This document shows, in pieces, positions 8,266 to 16,953 of a stretch of 64,000 bases of DNA. A program made the position numbers and the translations under genes. How positions within the stretch are numbered: the stretch's first letter is position 1; the number at the start of each line of letters is the position of its first letter. The notes under the pieces were generated by a model. It did not search any database, had not been told where the DNA came from, and was given only the letters and a program-made list of their open reading frames with translations. Source of the stretch: Thioalkalivibrio sp. HK1 (GTDB lineage: Bacteria; Pseudomonadota; Gammaproteobacteria; HK1); the NCBI GenBank assembly GCA_000583135.1, contig JFBG01000007.1, forward strand, positions 1 to 64,000, written 5' to 3'.

Positions 8266-9955
8266 CGCGCTCGCTGCCTTTTTTCATATCGTTCACATCG
8301 TTCGTCTTGTCGATGGTGCCCGGGGCATCGAAGGGGCGGGTTTCGTGCTCGCCGGCCATCAACAGCCCGATCCGCTCTCGGTCGACATCCCCGATCGGCA
8401 AAAGTGCGGAGAGTTCTCCGCGCGAGATCACCGCCACCTTGTCGGCGATGGCGAAGATCTCGTCCAGATCCTGGCTGATCGCCAAGACCGCGGCGCCGGC
8501 TCTGGCCATATCGATCAGGGCTTGGCGGATCAATGCCGCCGCCCCCGCATCCACACCCCATGTCGGCTGATTGATCACGATCGCCTTCGGCTGCCGATCG
8601 AGCTCGCGCCCGATCACGAACTTCTGCAAATTGCCGCCGGAGAGCGCCCCGGCCGGAGGGTTCAGGTGGCCGCCGCTTCGCACATCGAATCGCTGCATCA
8701 CCCGCTCCGATATGCGCTGCGCGTATCGTTGATCGACGAAGCCTCCCCTTGCAACCATCTCGCTATCGCAGCCGTGGCGGGTCAACAGCATATTCTCGGC
8801 GAGAGTGAAGGTCGGGGCGGCGCTGTGGCCCAAACGCTCTTCGGGAACGAAGGCCGCCCCGAGGCGGCGGCGGGCGGAAATCCCGTCGATGCCGCAATCG
8901 GTACCGGCCAAGGCGATCGCTTCGTTATGCTTGACCAAGCGCTCCCCGGACAAGGCCTCGAAGAGTTCGGATTGGCCATTGCCCGCAACTCCGGCGATCG
9001 CCACCACCTCGCCCGCTCGCACCGCCAACGAAATCCGATGCAACGAGATCCCGAAGGGGCCGTTCGCCGGCAGATCGAGATCGCGAACGGCGATCATCGT
9101 TTCTTCGAGCGGCGAACCGGTGCCGCCGGTGATCCGATGCACATCGGAGCCCACCATCAACCTCGCCAAGGAAGCGGCGGTTTCGCGGCGGGCATCGACC
9201 TGCGCCACCACCTGCCCGTGGCGCAATACCGTCGCCCGATGGCACAGGGCCTTGACCTCCTCTAGCCGGTGGGAAATATAGAGCACCGCACAGCCGCCGG
9301 CGGCCAACTGACGCAAGGTAATGAAGAGTCTATCCGCCTCCTGCGGGGTCAATACCGAGGTGGGCTCGTCCATGATCAGCAGGCTCGGGGATTGCAGCAA
9401 ACAGCGCACGATCTCGATCCGCTGCCGTTCGCCGACCGAGAGATCCGCCACCCGGGCGAAGGGATCCAAGGACAAGCCGTATTGCGCCGACACCTGCTCG
9501 ATACGCCCCGACAAGGACTCGGGGTCGAAGCGCCCGGTCATGACCAAGGCGATGTTCTCGACCACCGTCAAGGCATCGAAAAGGGAAAAGTGCTGAAACA
9601 CCATGCCAATGCCGAGGTCTCTGGCCACGGCCGGGCTCGGCACTCGAACCTGCTTACCTCGCCAATGCAAGGAACCGGCATCGGGTTGAAGCGATCCGTA
9701 GATGATCTTGACGAGGGTGGATTTGCCGGCGCCGTTCTCGCCGAGCAAGGCATGGATCTCGCCTTTGCGAAGACGCAACGACACATCGTCATTGGCCGTG
9801 AAGTCCCCGAAGGTCTTGGTGATTCCATTCGCCTCGAGCAAATAATCGGGCGGCGCCTCGCCATCCGCTGCGGGAGGCGCCGACTCCAATCCCGGCTCCG
9901 GGCTCGGCTTCGGAGTCGAGTTCGAAGCCTGCGAATCGGAATCGTCCGAGATCAT
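8249..9955 (-). CDS. ABC transporter ATP-binding protein with two nucleotide-binding domains
   Basis: Powers the purine/nucleoside importer. The 568-residue protein has two fused ABC domains, as usual for BMP-type systems. The first has GENGAGKST, the signature LSVGERQRIEI and LLIMDEPT; the second has a degenerate P-loop region (VAGVAGNGQSEL) and LSGGNLQKF as signature. An extra N-terminal stretch of about 40 residues rich in S, P and E precedes the first domain and looks unstructured. The start overlaps the xdhC stop as ATGA, which ties transporter synthesis to xanthine dehydrogenase maturation. Confidence 0.92.
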   Translation of the reverse strand: MISDDSDSQASNSTPKPSPEPGLESAPPAADGEAPPDYLLEANGITKTFGDFTANDDVSLRLRKGEIHALLGENGAGKSTLVKIIYGSLQPDAGSLHWRGKQVRVPSPAVARDLGIGMVFQHFSLFDALTVVENIALVMTGRFDPESLSGRIEQVSAQYGLSLDPFARVADLSVGERQRIEIVRCLLQSPSLLIMDEPTSVLTPQEADRLFITLRQLAAGGCAVLYISHRLEEVKALCHRATVLRHGQVVAQVDARRETAASLARLMVGSDVHRITGGTGSPLEETMIAVRDLDLPANGPFGISLHRISLAVRAGEVVAIAGVAGNGQSELFEALSGERLVKHNEAIALAGTDCGIDGISARRRLGAAFVPEERLGHSAAPTFTLAENMLLTRHGCDSEMVARGGFVDQRYAQRISERVMQRFDVRSGGHLNPPAGALSGGNLQKFVIGRELDRQPKAIVINQPTWGVDAGAAALIRQALIDMARAGAAVLAISQDLDEIFAIADKVAVISRGELSALLPIGDVDRERIGLLMAGEHETRPFDAPGTIDKTNDVNDMKKGSERDAAHP

Positions 9956-11076
9956 GGACTTTCGCCTACGGCCAGTGCCGGATGAGAATTTCGATGCTTC
10001 GGCGGCACCGGATTCGAACGCATCTTTTGTGGGATCGGGACGATGGACTCGGCATATTCCAAGAGCTGGGCGGCGATACCGACCGCGATCGCCGCCGGGA
10101 GTTTCGATCGAATATCGAGATTCCCGACGGGGCAGATCAAGGAATCGATCGCCTTCGATGCGACCCCCGCCTCGCGCAAACGTCGAATGAAGCGCGCCCG
10201 TTTGCTTGCCGAGCCGATCAGCCCGATATATGAGAAACGCTCCTCAGCCAGAGCGGCATGCACGATGGCAAGGTCCAAAGGATGGCTGTGGGTCATCACC
10301 ACGATCATCGCTCCATCGGGAGCGCGGGCGAGCTCGGCGGCGGCATCCTCGCTCGGCAAGGGGCGAGCGTTGGCGGGCATGCGCTCGGGGAAGGCATCGG
10401 GGCGCTCGTCGACCCATACGATATCGAAGGGCAAGGGCGCCGATGCCAAAACCAAGGCGCGCCCGACATGACCCGCTCCGAAAAGCCATACCGACGAATG
10501 CGTATCATCGAATCTTTCATATAAAGTGCCATCGCCGGCAAGGGCGATCCGGCCACCCCGGCCTTTGGATCCGACCGCCGAAAGCGCATCGGCATGACCC
10601 TGGGCAACCATCGACGAATCCGATGGGCTATCTTCTACGAGAGCATCCGTAGCGGTTTGGATATCGACGATCTCCCGCTCCACTCTTTCCGTACCGACCC
10701 GGCCTCGGGTGATGAATCGCCCTTGCGCCTCTTGTGCGGCAAAAGCCCGGATTTCGTCGAGCCTTCCTCGGTCGAAGCATTCGGTGAGCACTTGCACGCT
10801 GCCGCCGCAGCATTGGCCGAGATCGGGTCCCAAGGCGAAACGATCCAACGTCGCTTGTATCTTCGACGATTCGGTGAGCATCCCCCTCGCCTTTCGGATC
10901 GCCTCCCACTCGATCGCGCCCCCGCCGATGGTGCCGTGAAACCCTCCGGCAGGTTCCAAAATCATCCTCGCCCCCGGCTCCCTGGGCGACGAGCCACGCA
11001 CTTCGGCCAAGGAAACGAGGGCGGCGCGGCCGTGCGTTTCGACCATCGAAAGAAGTGTCGTCCAAGTACGCATCAT
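9952..11076 (-). CDS. xdhC: Xanthine dehydrogenase accessory protein XdhC
   Basis: Binds and sulfurates the molybdenum cofactor and inserts it into XdhB. The N-terminal domain carries the conserved GPDLGQCCGG (about residues 83-92). The C-terminal Rossmann-type domain has VWLFGAGHVGRAL and the family end motif SYIGLIGSASKRARF. At 374 residues it is somewhat longer than average, because of a linker between the domains and a proline/histidine-rich tail. It sits between xdhB and the transporter ATPase gene. Confidence 0.92.
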   Translation of the reverse strand: MMRTWTTLLSMVETHGRAALVSLAEVRGSSPREPGARMILEPAGGFHGTIGGGAIEWEAIRKARGMLTESSKIQATLDRFALGPDLGQCCGGSVQVLTECFDRGRLDEIRAFAAQEAQGRFITRGRVGTERVEREIVDIQTATDALVEDSPSDSSMVAQGHADALSAVGSKGRGGRIALAGDGTLYERFDDTHSSVWLFGAGHVGRALVLASAPLPFDIVWVDERPDAFPERMPANARPLPSEDAAAELARAPDGAMIVVMTHSHPLDLAIVHAALAEERFSYIGLIGSASKRARFIRRLREAGVASKAIDSLICPVGNLDIRSKLPAAIAVGIAAQLLEYAESIVPIPQKMRSNPVPPKHRNSHPALAVGESP

Positions 11077-11145
11077 TGAGGGTTCCGTCGCCGATATCCT
11101 TACGATTTAAGCGAAGCGAGCCGATAAAGACCGGACGATAAGGGC

Positions 11146-13497
11146 TCACCCCGCCTCGCTGCGCAATGCGGCGACGGCCCGCAAAATCGCCTCGGGAGTG
11201 GCCGGTGCGTCCAGAGGCGGCAATCGCCTCGAGGACAAGGATGCGATGGCGTGGGTGATCGCGCTGAACACGGAGATGGCGAGCATCAAAGGGGGCTCGC
11301 CCACCGCCTTCGATCGGTGGATGGTCGGCATCCGATTGCGTCCTTGTTCGAACAAGGACACCCGGAAATCCGCCGGCACGTCGGAGCAGGTCGGGATCTT
11401 GTAGGTCGACGGAGCGTGAGTGCGTAGACGGCCTTGTTCGTCGAAAGCCAGTTCTTCGGTTGTCAGCCACCCGGCTCCTTGTACGAATCCTCCCTCGATC
11501 TGCCCGATATCGATGGCGGGGTTCAACGAACGGCCGACATCATGGAGGATATCGACCCGATCGATCCGCATCTCGCCGGTGGTGATATCGACGCTCACCT
11601 CGCTGCAGGCGGCGCCCATCGCGTAATAGTAAAAGGGATTTCCGCTGACCGTCTCTCGATCCCATGTCATCCCCGGGGTGGCGTAGTGGCCGGTTGCGGA
11701 AAGCGAAACCCGCTCCTCGACCGCCAGCTGCGTCAACCGCTCGAAGGGGATCGACTCCTCGCCGACCCGCACTTGCCCGTAAGCGAAGGATACCTGCCTC
11801 TCACGGACTTGGAAGAGCCTTGCGGCAAGCCTCGCCAAGCGCCGACGGATAACCCCGGCGGCCCTCGATGCCGCCATGCCGTTGAGATCGGAGCCCACCG
11901 AAGCTGCGGTCGCGCTGGTATTGGGCACCTTGTCGGTGCGAGTGGCAGTGATCCGCACCCGCCCGATATCGACGCCGAATTCCTCGGCCACCACCTGCGT
12001 GATCTTGGTATGCAGCCCTTGGCCCATCTCCGTACCGCCATGATTGACCTGTACCGAGCCGTCGCCGAAAACATTGACCAATGCCCCGGCTTGGTTGAGA
12101 TGCTTCAAGGTGAAGGAGATTCCGAACTTGACCGGGGTCAACGAGATCCCCTTGCGCAGATGCCCGGCGCCTTCGGCGGCGGCGACATTGAAGCGGGCGA
12201 TGGCCCGACGGCGCTTGGCATATTCGCCGGTGCGGGCGAGTCTTTGCATGATGCGCCGGACCAGGCGATAGCCTTGGGGCTCCATCCCGAAGGGGGTGAT
12301 ATCGCGCCCCGGGGCGTAGAGATTGCGCATCCGCACTTCGAAGGGATCCCGATCGAGGTGGATCGCGATCGCATCCATCATCCGCTCGGCGGCGAGCATC
12401 CCTTGGGGACCGCCGAAACCCCGAAAGGCGGTATTCGAGACCGTATCGGTGCGGATCCTGCGGGAAAGAATTCGACACTCGGGATAGAAATAAGCGTTGT
12501 CGGCGTGGAACATCGTGCGATCGTTGACCGCCATCGAGAGATCCGCCGAATAACCGCAACGGGAGCTGAATGCGAGATCGACCCCCGCAAGCAAACCCTC
12601 ATGATCGAAACCGCAGCGCCAGTCCACCCGAAAATCATGGCGCTTGCCGGTCATCCTCATATCGTCGTCTCGATCCAACCGGATCTTCGCCGGCCGACCG
12701 GTGCGGCGGGCGGCGAGCGCCGCAAGACATGCCCATTGCGCCGCTTGGGATTCCTTGCCCCCAAAGCCCCCGCCCATCCGCCGACATTCGCAGACCACCG
12801 CGGCATCGGGGACGCCGAGCATGGCCGCAACCAGATGCTGGATTTCCGTCGGATGCTGGGTGGAAGACAGGATGCGCATTGCATCGCCCTCGCCGGGAAA
12901 TGCGATGGCAACCTGCCCTTCCAAGTAGAAATGCTCTTGACCGCCGATGCGAAATCGCCCCTCGAGGCGGTGCTCGCAGGCCTTGATCGAAAGCGCCGGA
13001 TTGCCGCGCTCGAAGGTATAGGAAGGCATCAGATCGCCGCCGTTTTCGATCCCCTCGTCGACGGCGACGATCGGGCGGATCGCTTCGGCTTCGATGCGAG
13101 CGAGGCGAGCGGCACGCCGGGCTTGATCTCTGGTTTCGGCGACCACCGCGAACAATGGCTGCCCGTGGAAGGAAACCTCGTCGGCGGCGAGGATCGGATC
13201 GTCCCCGAAAACGGGGCTGCAATCGTTGACCTCGGGGATGGATGATGCGGTGAGGACATCCAAAACCCCGGGAGCGTTGCGTACCGCTTCCAAGTCGAGT
13301 GTGTCGATCCGACCGCGGGCGATATCGGCATATCCGGGGACGACGTGCACCGTTCCCTTGGGCTCCGGTAGATCATCCACATAGACGGCGGTGCCTCGGA
13401 CATGGGCCACGGCACTGTCGTGGGCCATAGCCCTCCCGACGCTCGCCCCCACATCGGGATCCGATCGATCTTCGATCCTGTCGTTGGTTATCGGCAT
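11146..13497 (-). CDS. xdhB: Xanthine dehydrogenase molybdopterin-binding subunit
   Basis: Catalytic large subunit that oxidises hypoxanthine and xanthine to urate. The 783-residue length is normal. Visible cofactor motifs include GGGFGGKES, TAFRGFGGPQG and EMGQGLHTK. The catalytic glutamate lies in the C-terminal KAVGEPPLML segment. The gene begins 24 bases after the xdhA stop. The ribosome site is weak, so coupling to xdhA is likely. Confidence 0.95.
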   Translation of the reverse strand: MPITNDRIEDRSDPDVGASVGRAMAHDSAVAHVRGTAVYVDDLPEPKGTVHVVPGYADIARGRIDTLDLEAVRNAPGVLDVLTASSIPEVNDCSPVFGDDPILAADEVSFHGQPLFAVVAETRDQARRAARLARIEAEAIRPIVAVDEGIENGGDLMPSYTFERGNPALSIKACEHRLEGRFRIGGQEHFYLEGQVAIAFPGEGDAMRILSSTQHPTEIQHLVAAMLGVPDAAVVCECRRMGGGFGGKESQAAQWACLAALAARRTGRPAKIRLDRDDDMRMTGKRHDFRVDWRCGFDHEGLLAGVDLAFSSRCGYSADLSMAVNDRTMFHADNAYFYPECRILSRRIRTDTVSNTAFRGFGGPQGMLAAERMMDAIAIHLDRDPFEVRMRNLYAPGRDITPFGMEPQGYRLVRRIMQRLARTGEYAKRRRAIARFNVAAAEGAGHLRKGISLTPVKFGISFTLKHLNQAGALVNVFGDGSVQVNHGGTEMGQGLHTKITQVVAEEFGVDIGRVRITATRTDKVPNTSATAASVGSDLNGMAASRAAGVIRRRLARLAARLFQVRERQVSFAYGQVRVGEESIPFERLTQLAVEERVSLSATGHYATPGMTWDRETVSGNPFYYYAMGAACSEVSVDITTGEMRIDRVDILHDVGRSLNPAIDIGQIEGGFVQGAGWLTTEELAFDEQGRLRTHAPSTYKIPTCSDVPADFRVSLFEQGRNRMPTIHRSKAVGEPPLMLAISVFSAITHAIASLSSRRLPPLDAPATPEAILRAVAALRSEAG

Positions 13498-13521
13498 CTT
13501 ATTTGCGTTTCCGATGGCTCT

Positions 13522-15072
13522 TCATCGAGGCGATCCGGGATCCATCGCGTTCGGATGGGAATCGTGAGAGTTGTTCAAATCGCCGATCTCGATCCGGTGC
13601 AGGTCGCGTCGATCGATCAAACGCATGTCGCTCGTCGGCCGGTCGGCCACCTCGTTTAGAGCCTTGGTCAACAACGAATGCGAGACCTGCAAACGATAGG
13701 CGGCGCTCGCCCGATGATCGTCGATGGGCGAAAAGTCCCGCTCCCACTCCTTGGCCGCCAGATCCATCGCGCGCGCCCTTGCATCGGGGTCGTCGATCTC
13801 GCAGCCGACAAGCGCCCCTTCGACATGGAAGGCCCGCTTCGGGATTGCCGCCATTCCTCCGAGCGCCATACGAGCGTGCACCACCCGCCCCTTCTCGATG
13901 CGAAAGAGAAAAGCCCCGAGCACGGCGGAGATATCCTGATCGAATCGTTTGGATATCTTGTAGCAACGGAAATGTTCGTTCGCCGCCGGGCGGGGGACGA
14001 CGATGCGCAAGAGGATCTCCCCAAGAGCCCGATCTTGGCGCCCGTAGTCGATGAAAAAATCCTCCAGCGGCAAGCGACGACGCGCATCGCCTCGTCGCAG
14101 TTCCACTTGCGCCCCCAAAACGATCAGCCACGGTGGGGAATCCCCGATCGGCGAGCCGTTGGCGATATTACCACCGATGGTACCCAAGCTTCGCACCTGC
14201 TTGGAGCCCAAACGGCGCAGCAACTCCTCGATATCGGGGTCGATACGGGCGAGAGCGGCTTCCGCTTCGGCGTAGGTCACCGCCCCTCCGATCTCGATCC
14301 GATCATCATCGACGATCACCTCGTGCATCGATGCAACCCGTCCGGTATGCACGATCTGCGGCAGCGATCGCAACTGCTTGGTGATCCACAACCCTACATC
14401 GGTGGCCCCGCCGACGATGGTCGCATCCTTATGCCGCTCCAAGAGCGATACCAGCGCATCCTCGCTCGCCGGAGCGGCGAAAAACGACTCGTCATCACCG
14501 ATCCGGATATCATGATCATCGATGAGAGACTCAAGCAGAGCGTGCGTCTTGGCGCTTCGCCGAGAAAAAGCATCGTCCGGCTCGCCGGTACACGCTGCAA
14601 GCGCCGCATCCGCGATCGGACGATAACCGGTGCAACGACATAAATTTCCCGCAAGCCAATCGTTGACGAGGGAGCGATCCGCCCGTTGTCGAGAGTGATA
14701 AAGAGCGAACAGGCTCATCACGAATCCGGGAGTGCAAAACCCGCATTGCGAAGCGTGGGCCGAAACAAGGGCGCTTTGAACCGGATGAAGATGCTCGTCG
14801 GAAGGAGCGAGATCGTCGACGGTGACGATCTCGAGCCCATCCATCATGCCGAGCAATGCGATGCAGCTGTTGATCGGCTCGTAGACGATTCGCCCCGCTC
14901 TCAGCCTTCCGACGGCAACGGTGCAAGCACCGCAATCCCCTTCGGCGCACCCTTCCTTCGTACCGCAAGATCGTTCGCGCAAGCGTAGGTAATCGAGCAA
15001 GGTTTCCGTCGGCGAGACATCGGATAACTCCACGATCTGTCCCTTGCGGATAAAGCGAATATGATTGCGCAT
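13522..15072 (-). CDS. xdhA: Xanthine dehydrogenase small subunit (2Fe-2S and FAD domains)
   Basis: Transfers electrons from the molybdenum site through two [2Fe-2S] clusters to FAD and NAD. The plant-type cluster has SCGTKEGCAEGDCGAC (C36, C42, C47, C50). The second cluster has CGFC and CRCTGYRPI. The FAD domain contains GTIGGNIANGSPIGD. I placed the start at the internal ATG preceding RNHIRFIRKG, as in the family; the longer open frame adds 34 residues without similarity to it. It is the first gene of the purine run, and a promoter-like element lies about 130 bases upstream. Confidence 0.94.
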   Translation of the reverse strand: MRNHIRFIRKGQIVELSDVSPTETLLDYLRLRERSCGTKEGCAEGDCGACTVAVGRLRAGRIVYEPINSCIALLGMMDGLEIVTVDDLAPSDEHLHPVQSALVSAHASQCGFCTPGFVMSLFALYHSRQRADRSLVNDWLAGNLCRCTGYRPIADAALAACTGEPDDAFSRRSAKTHALLESLIDDHDIRIGDDESFFAAPASEDALVSLLERHKDATIVGGATDVGLWITKQLRSLPQIVHTGRVASMHEVIVDDDRIEIGGAVTYAEAEAALARIDPDIEELLRRLGSKQVRSLGTIGGNIANGSPIGDSPPWLIVLGAQVELRRGDARRRLPLEDFFIDYGRQDRALGEILLRIVVPRPAANEHFRCYKISKRFDQDISAVLGAFLFRIEKGRVVHARMALGGMAAIPKRAFHVEGALVGCEIDDPDARARAMDLAAKEWERDFSPIDDHRASAAYRLQVSHSLLTKALNEVADRPTSDMRLIDRRDLHRIEIGDLNNSHDSHPNAMDPGSPR

Positions 15073-15200
15073 CGACCTCGATCTCCCTTGTTCAACGCCG
15101 CATCTTGATCGAACGACCGCCGCCGACACGAGCCCTCCATAGAAAAAGATCGCGCCGATGACGAAGGGCCCCAAGCCATTCCCTCCCTCGAAGACACCGA

Positions 15201-15236
15201 GATTATACGATAGGGAAAATGGAGTACCGAAGCGAT
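15201..15236 (-). promoter_or_regulatory. CRISPR-repeat-like promoter element A upstream of xdhA
   Basis: Read on the minus strand, this 36-base block aligns without gaps to the 36-base CRISPR repeat found at 32873 and 37656. It matches at 28 positions, and all eight differences are transitions. It ends CGTATAATC; TATAAT with a weak TTCGGT 18 bases upstream can serve as a sigma-70 promoter pointing at xdhA, leaving a leader of about 120 bases. It may be the purine operon promoter, a decayed CRISPR repeat, or both. Confidence 0.6.
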
Positions 15237-15282
15237 TCTCCTACAAGAAATCAATCATCGCACCAAACGAAAAAGAGCAGTG

Positions 15283-15630
15283 TCAACTTCCCCGATAGGT
15301 CGAATATCCATAAGCGGAAAAGAGCAGGGGCACATGATAGTTTTGCTCCGGATATTGAATGCCGAAGCGCACCGGAACCTCATCGAGAAAAAGCGTATCG
15401 AGATCGACGGCATGCCTCGTCCGCAGATATTGACCGACCATGAAGCGCAGCTCGTATCGACCACAGCGAAAATGCTCGCCTTCGAGCAAGGGGTCGGTGC
15501 GTCCATCGGCATTCGTCAGCGTTCGCACCAAACAACTCGGCTCCGAGTCCATGGTCCACAACTCGATGGCCACCCCTTCGGCCGGCCCGCCCGCCATCGT
15601 ATCCAAAACATGCGTGGTCAATCGTCCCAT
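15283..15630 (-). CDS. uraH: 5-hydroxyisourate hydrolase
   Basis: Converts 5-hydroxyisourate to OHCU, between PuuD and UraD. The 115-residue protein has the transthyretin-like fold signatures: the N-terminal TTHVLDTMAGGPA and the family C-terminus YSTYRGS. The start was set at MGRLTTHV because GGAGG lies 8 bases upstream; an in-frame ATG seven codons earlier lacks one. It lies upstream of xdhA on the same strand, separated by about 210 bases holding element A, so it may be a separate transcript. Diverged inverted repeats A and B sit on either side of it. Confidence 0.95.
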   Translation of the reverse strand: MGRLTTHVLDTMAGGPAEGVAIELWTMDSEPSCLVRTLTNADGRTDPLLEGEHFRCGRYELRFMVGQYLRTRHAVDLDTLFLDEVPVRFGIQYPEQNYHVPLLFSAYGYSTYRGS

Positions 15631-15890
15631 CGTCGAATCCTCCTTGTCCATCGATGTATGAATGAATCCTATTGATGTGCGTTAATGTACACCATCATCG
15701 CCCCACGGAATCCCGCTTTGCGCACAAGCACCGAGGGTATATCCGATCGATCGATATTGCAATGATATTCGATATTGTCGATGACGCTCGCAACGGCCGA
15801 ATTATATCCTTTGCACCGCCCGCCCGAAAACTTGGTTATATGCTGTTGATAGATCATATAGTTATATAGTTATCGAAAAACATCGGTGTG
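15631..15890. other. Intergenic region upstream of uraH
   Basis: The sequence is AT-rich compared with its surroundings (repeated TATAG, ATATGTT and GATATTG strings near 15750-15875). It probably contains the uraH promoter, but I cannot point to a convincing -35/-10 pair. A minus-strand ORF of 62 codons here has no recognisable features and is likely chance. Confidence 0.4.
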
Positions 15891-15925
15891 GTTGCTTTGG
15901 TACTCTCTATCCCTATCGTATAATC
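15891..15925 (+). repeat. CRISPR-repeat-like element B
   Basis: This 35-base block ends CCCTATCGTATAATC, identical over its last 16 bases to element A (15201-15236) but in opposite orientation. Against the CRISPR repeat it needs one gap and matches about 26 of 36 positions. It carries TATAAT with TTTGGT 17 bases upstream. No gene follows it closely on the plus strand. It marks the left edge of the foreign-looking DNA and is in direct orientation with the CRISPR repeat at 32873, which lies just after the last gene of the defence island. Confidence 0.55.
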
Positions 15926-16005
15926 CGCTATCGTCTACTAGGAGCCGCTTCGTCTTTGCTGAAGTTGGTCACCGAGTCGATGGTCGATGCGCCGGTTAAA
16001 GCAGA

Positions 16006-16031
16006 AGGGGTGCGATATCCACCGCACCCCT
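16006..16031. other. Hairpin-forming inverted repeat
   Basis: AGGGGTGCG and CGCACCCCT form a perfect 9-bp stem with an 8-base loop. There is no T run on either side. It lies between element B and the DUF3800 remnant, in a stretch without a convincing gene. Confidence 0.45.
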
Positions 16032-16235
16032 ACGCCGATCGGGAACTCCCAATCCATTTGCGCGTAACGATAGCACCAGAGACACCTAGAATCAACACCC
16101 CCTGCTAAAGTCCCATCATCCGAGAAGTGCATGCGCGGCATCAGGATGCTGATGGCGAAGAACTGTATCGACAGTCTCTCGGAGGGGACTTGCAAGGGCT
16201 TGACCGAGAAGGCCGAGCAGAGCATCTAGTCGCCC

Positions 16236-16439
16236 TAGTGCGTTGTATCTGAGATGCAGGCTGTGGACTATTGCCTTTGGGCACTGCAGCGGTTCTGCGA
16301 GTGCCGAAAGGAGAGGTTCTTGAGCCTGATCTGGCCGCAGGTTGTCGCGATCCACGACTTGGATCGGGTGGAGGAAGGCAGGCGGGGTGTTTTGTACACA
16401 AAAAGAAAGCCGCTCAATCCGGCGGCTTTCAGGGAATAG
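16236..16439 (+). pseudogene. C-terminal remnant of a DUF3800 protein
   Basis: The reading MQAVDYCLWALQRF, then RKERFLSLIWPQV, then GVLYTKRKPL matches the usual C-terminal end of DUF3800 proteins (small nuclease-like proteins common near defence and mobile DNA). Only about 60 residues survive. The frame is closed by TAG just upstream, and I could not find the N-terminal DESG motif in the 300 bases before it. It is therefore a broken copy marking the left part of the island. Confidence 0.6.
16400..16430 (-). terminator. Probable terminator, minus strand
   Basis: A perfect 9-bp stem (GAAAGCCGC/GCGGCTTTC) with an 8-base loop is followed on the minus strand by five T. It overlaps the end of the DUF3800 remnant. 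No clear minus-strand gene feeds it, so it may instead guard the island edge against readthrough, or work weakly on the plus strand. Confidence 0.4.
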
Positions 16440-16442
16440 GGA

Positions 16443-16514
16443 GGTCAGGGATATAGGGTCTACGGATCGACACCCGAAGACCACACGACTTGGAGTCGAA
16501 TTTTGTCCCTGACC
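16443..16514. other. Foldable three-helix sequence of about 72 bases
   Basis: Three nested or adjacent inverted repeats are compatible with one fold: outer GGTCAGGGA (16443) with TCCCTGACC (16506), then GGTCT (16457) with AGACC (16478), and CGACT (16486) with AGTCG (16494). The overall size and the ending TCCCTGACCA recall a tRNA-like or tRNA-derived fold, but I could not assemble a proper T arm or anticodon arm. It may be a structured RNA, an attachment-site relic or chance. Confidence 0.35.
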
Positions 16515-16953
16515 AAGCGCAGATGATAGATGTATCGGCAGTGATTCTCAAGTGAACCATGGACAGAAGTTCCTCCACCGGACTGATCCGCTGCGGCCGA
16601 TGGATGGTCGCCGAGATCAAGGCAGAGCCGCTTTGCCTGCGCTGGGGTTGGCCGCCGAGCGCGAGCGTCGTTCCGCCGGGGCGATGGTCTAGGCCGCGGG
16701 GTTCGGAGCAGGCGCGGGCTCACGGTCTCGCCGTTTCCGAGCCTAGCCGGCTCAAACGCAAAGGCACCGGCGATACAGGCCAATCCGATTCGGTCATAAT
16801 TGAAAGCAGCATACAGCCGGAAGCGTCTCCCGGAACAGTGGACGGGCCGAATCCGGACTCCGGGGCGGCGCGGACCGGTCTCGTGCAGGCATCGAACCGG
16901 CGACCAGCCCGGATGCCGCCAACCTAGGGAAAATGGGAGGGATCACCACAGCG
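16515..16953. other. Region upstream of hsdR without a recognised gene
   Basis: ORFs on both strands here (for example 16559-16927 on plus, 16460-16783 on minus) have arginine/proline-rich, low-information translations, and I treat them as chance. A CATAAT box near 16794, with a poor -35 17 bases upstream, is the only promoter-like sequence before hsdR. Confidence 0.4.

Noticed and set aside
11434..13245. 603-codon plus-strand ORF opposite xdhB
   Set aside because: XdhB motifs are unambiguous on the minus strand; the opposite frame is open because of codon bias.
15669..15857. 62-codon minus-strand ORF upstream of uraH
   Set aside because: No ribosome site or motif; AT-rich sequence opens frames by chance.
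16559..16927. Plus-strand ORF just before hsdR as a possible restriction-controlling gene
   Set aside because: Low-information translation, no helix-turn-helix pattern and no ribosome site.
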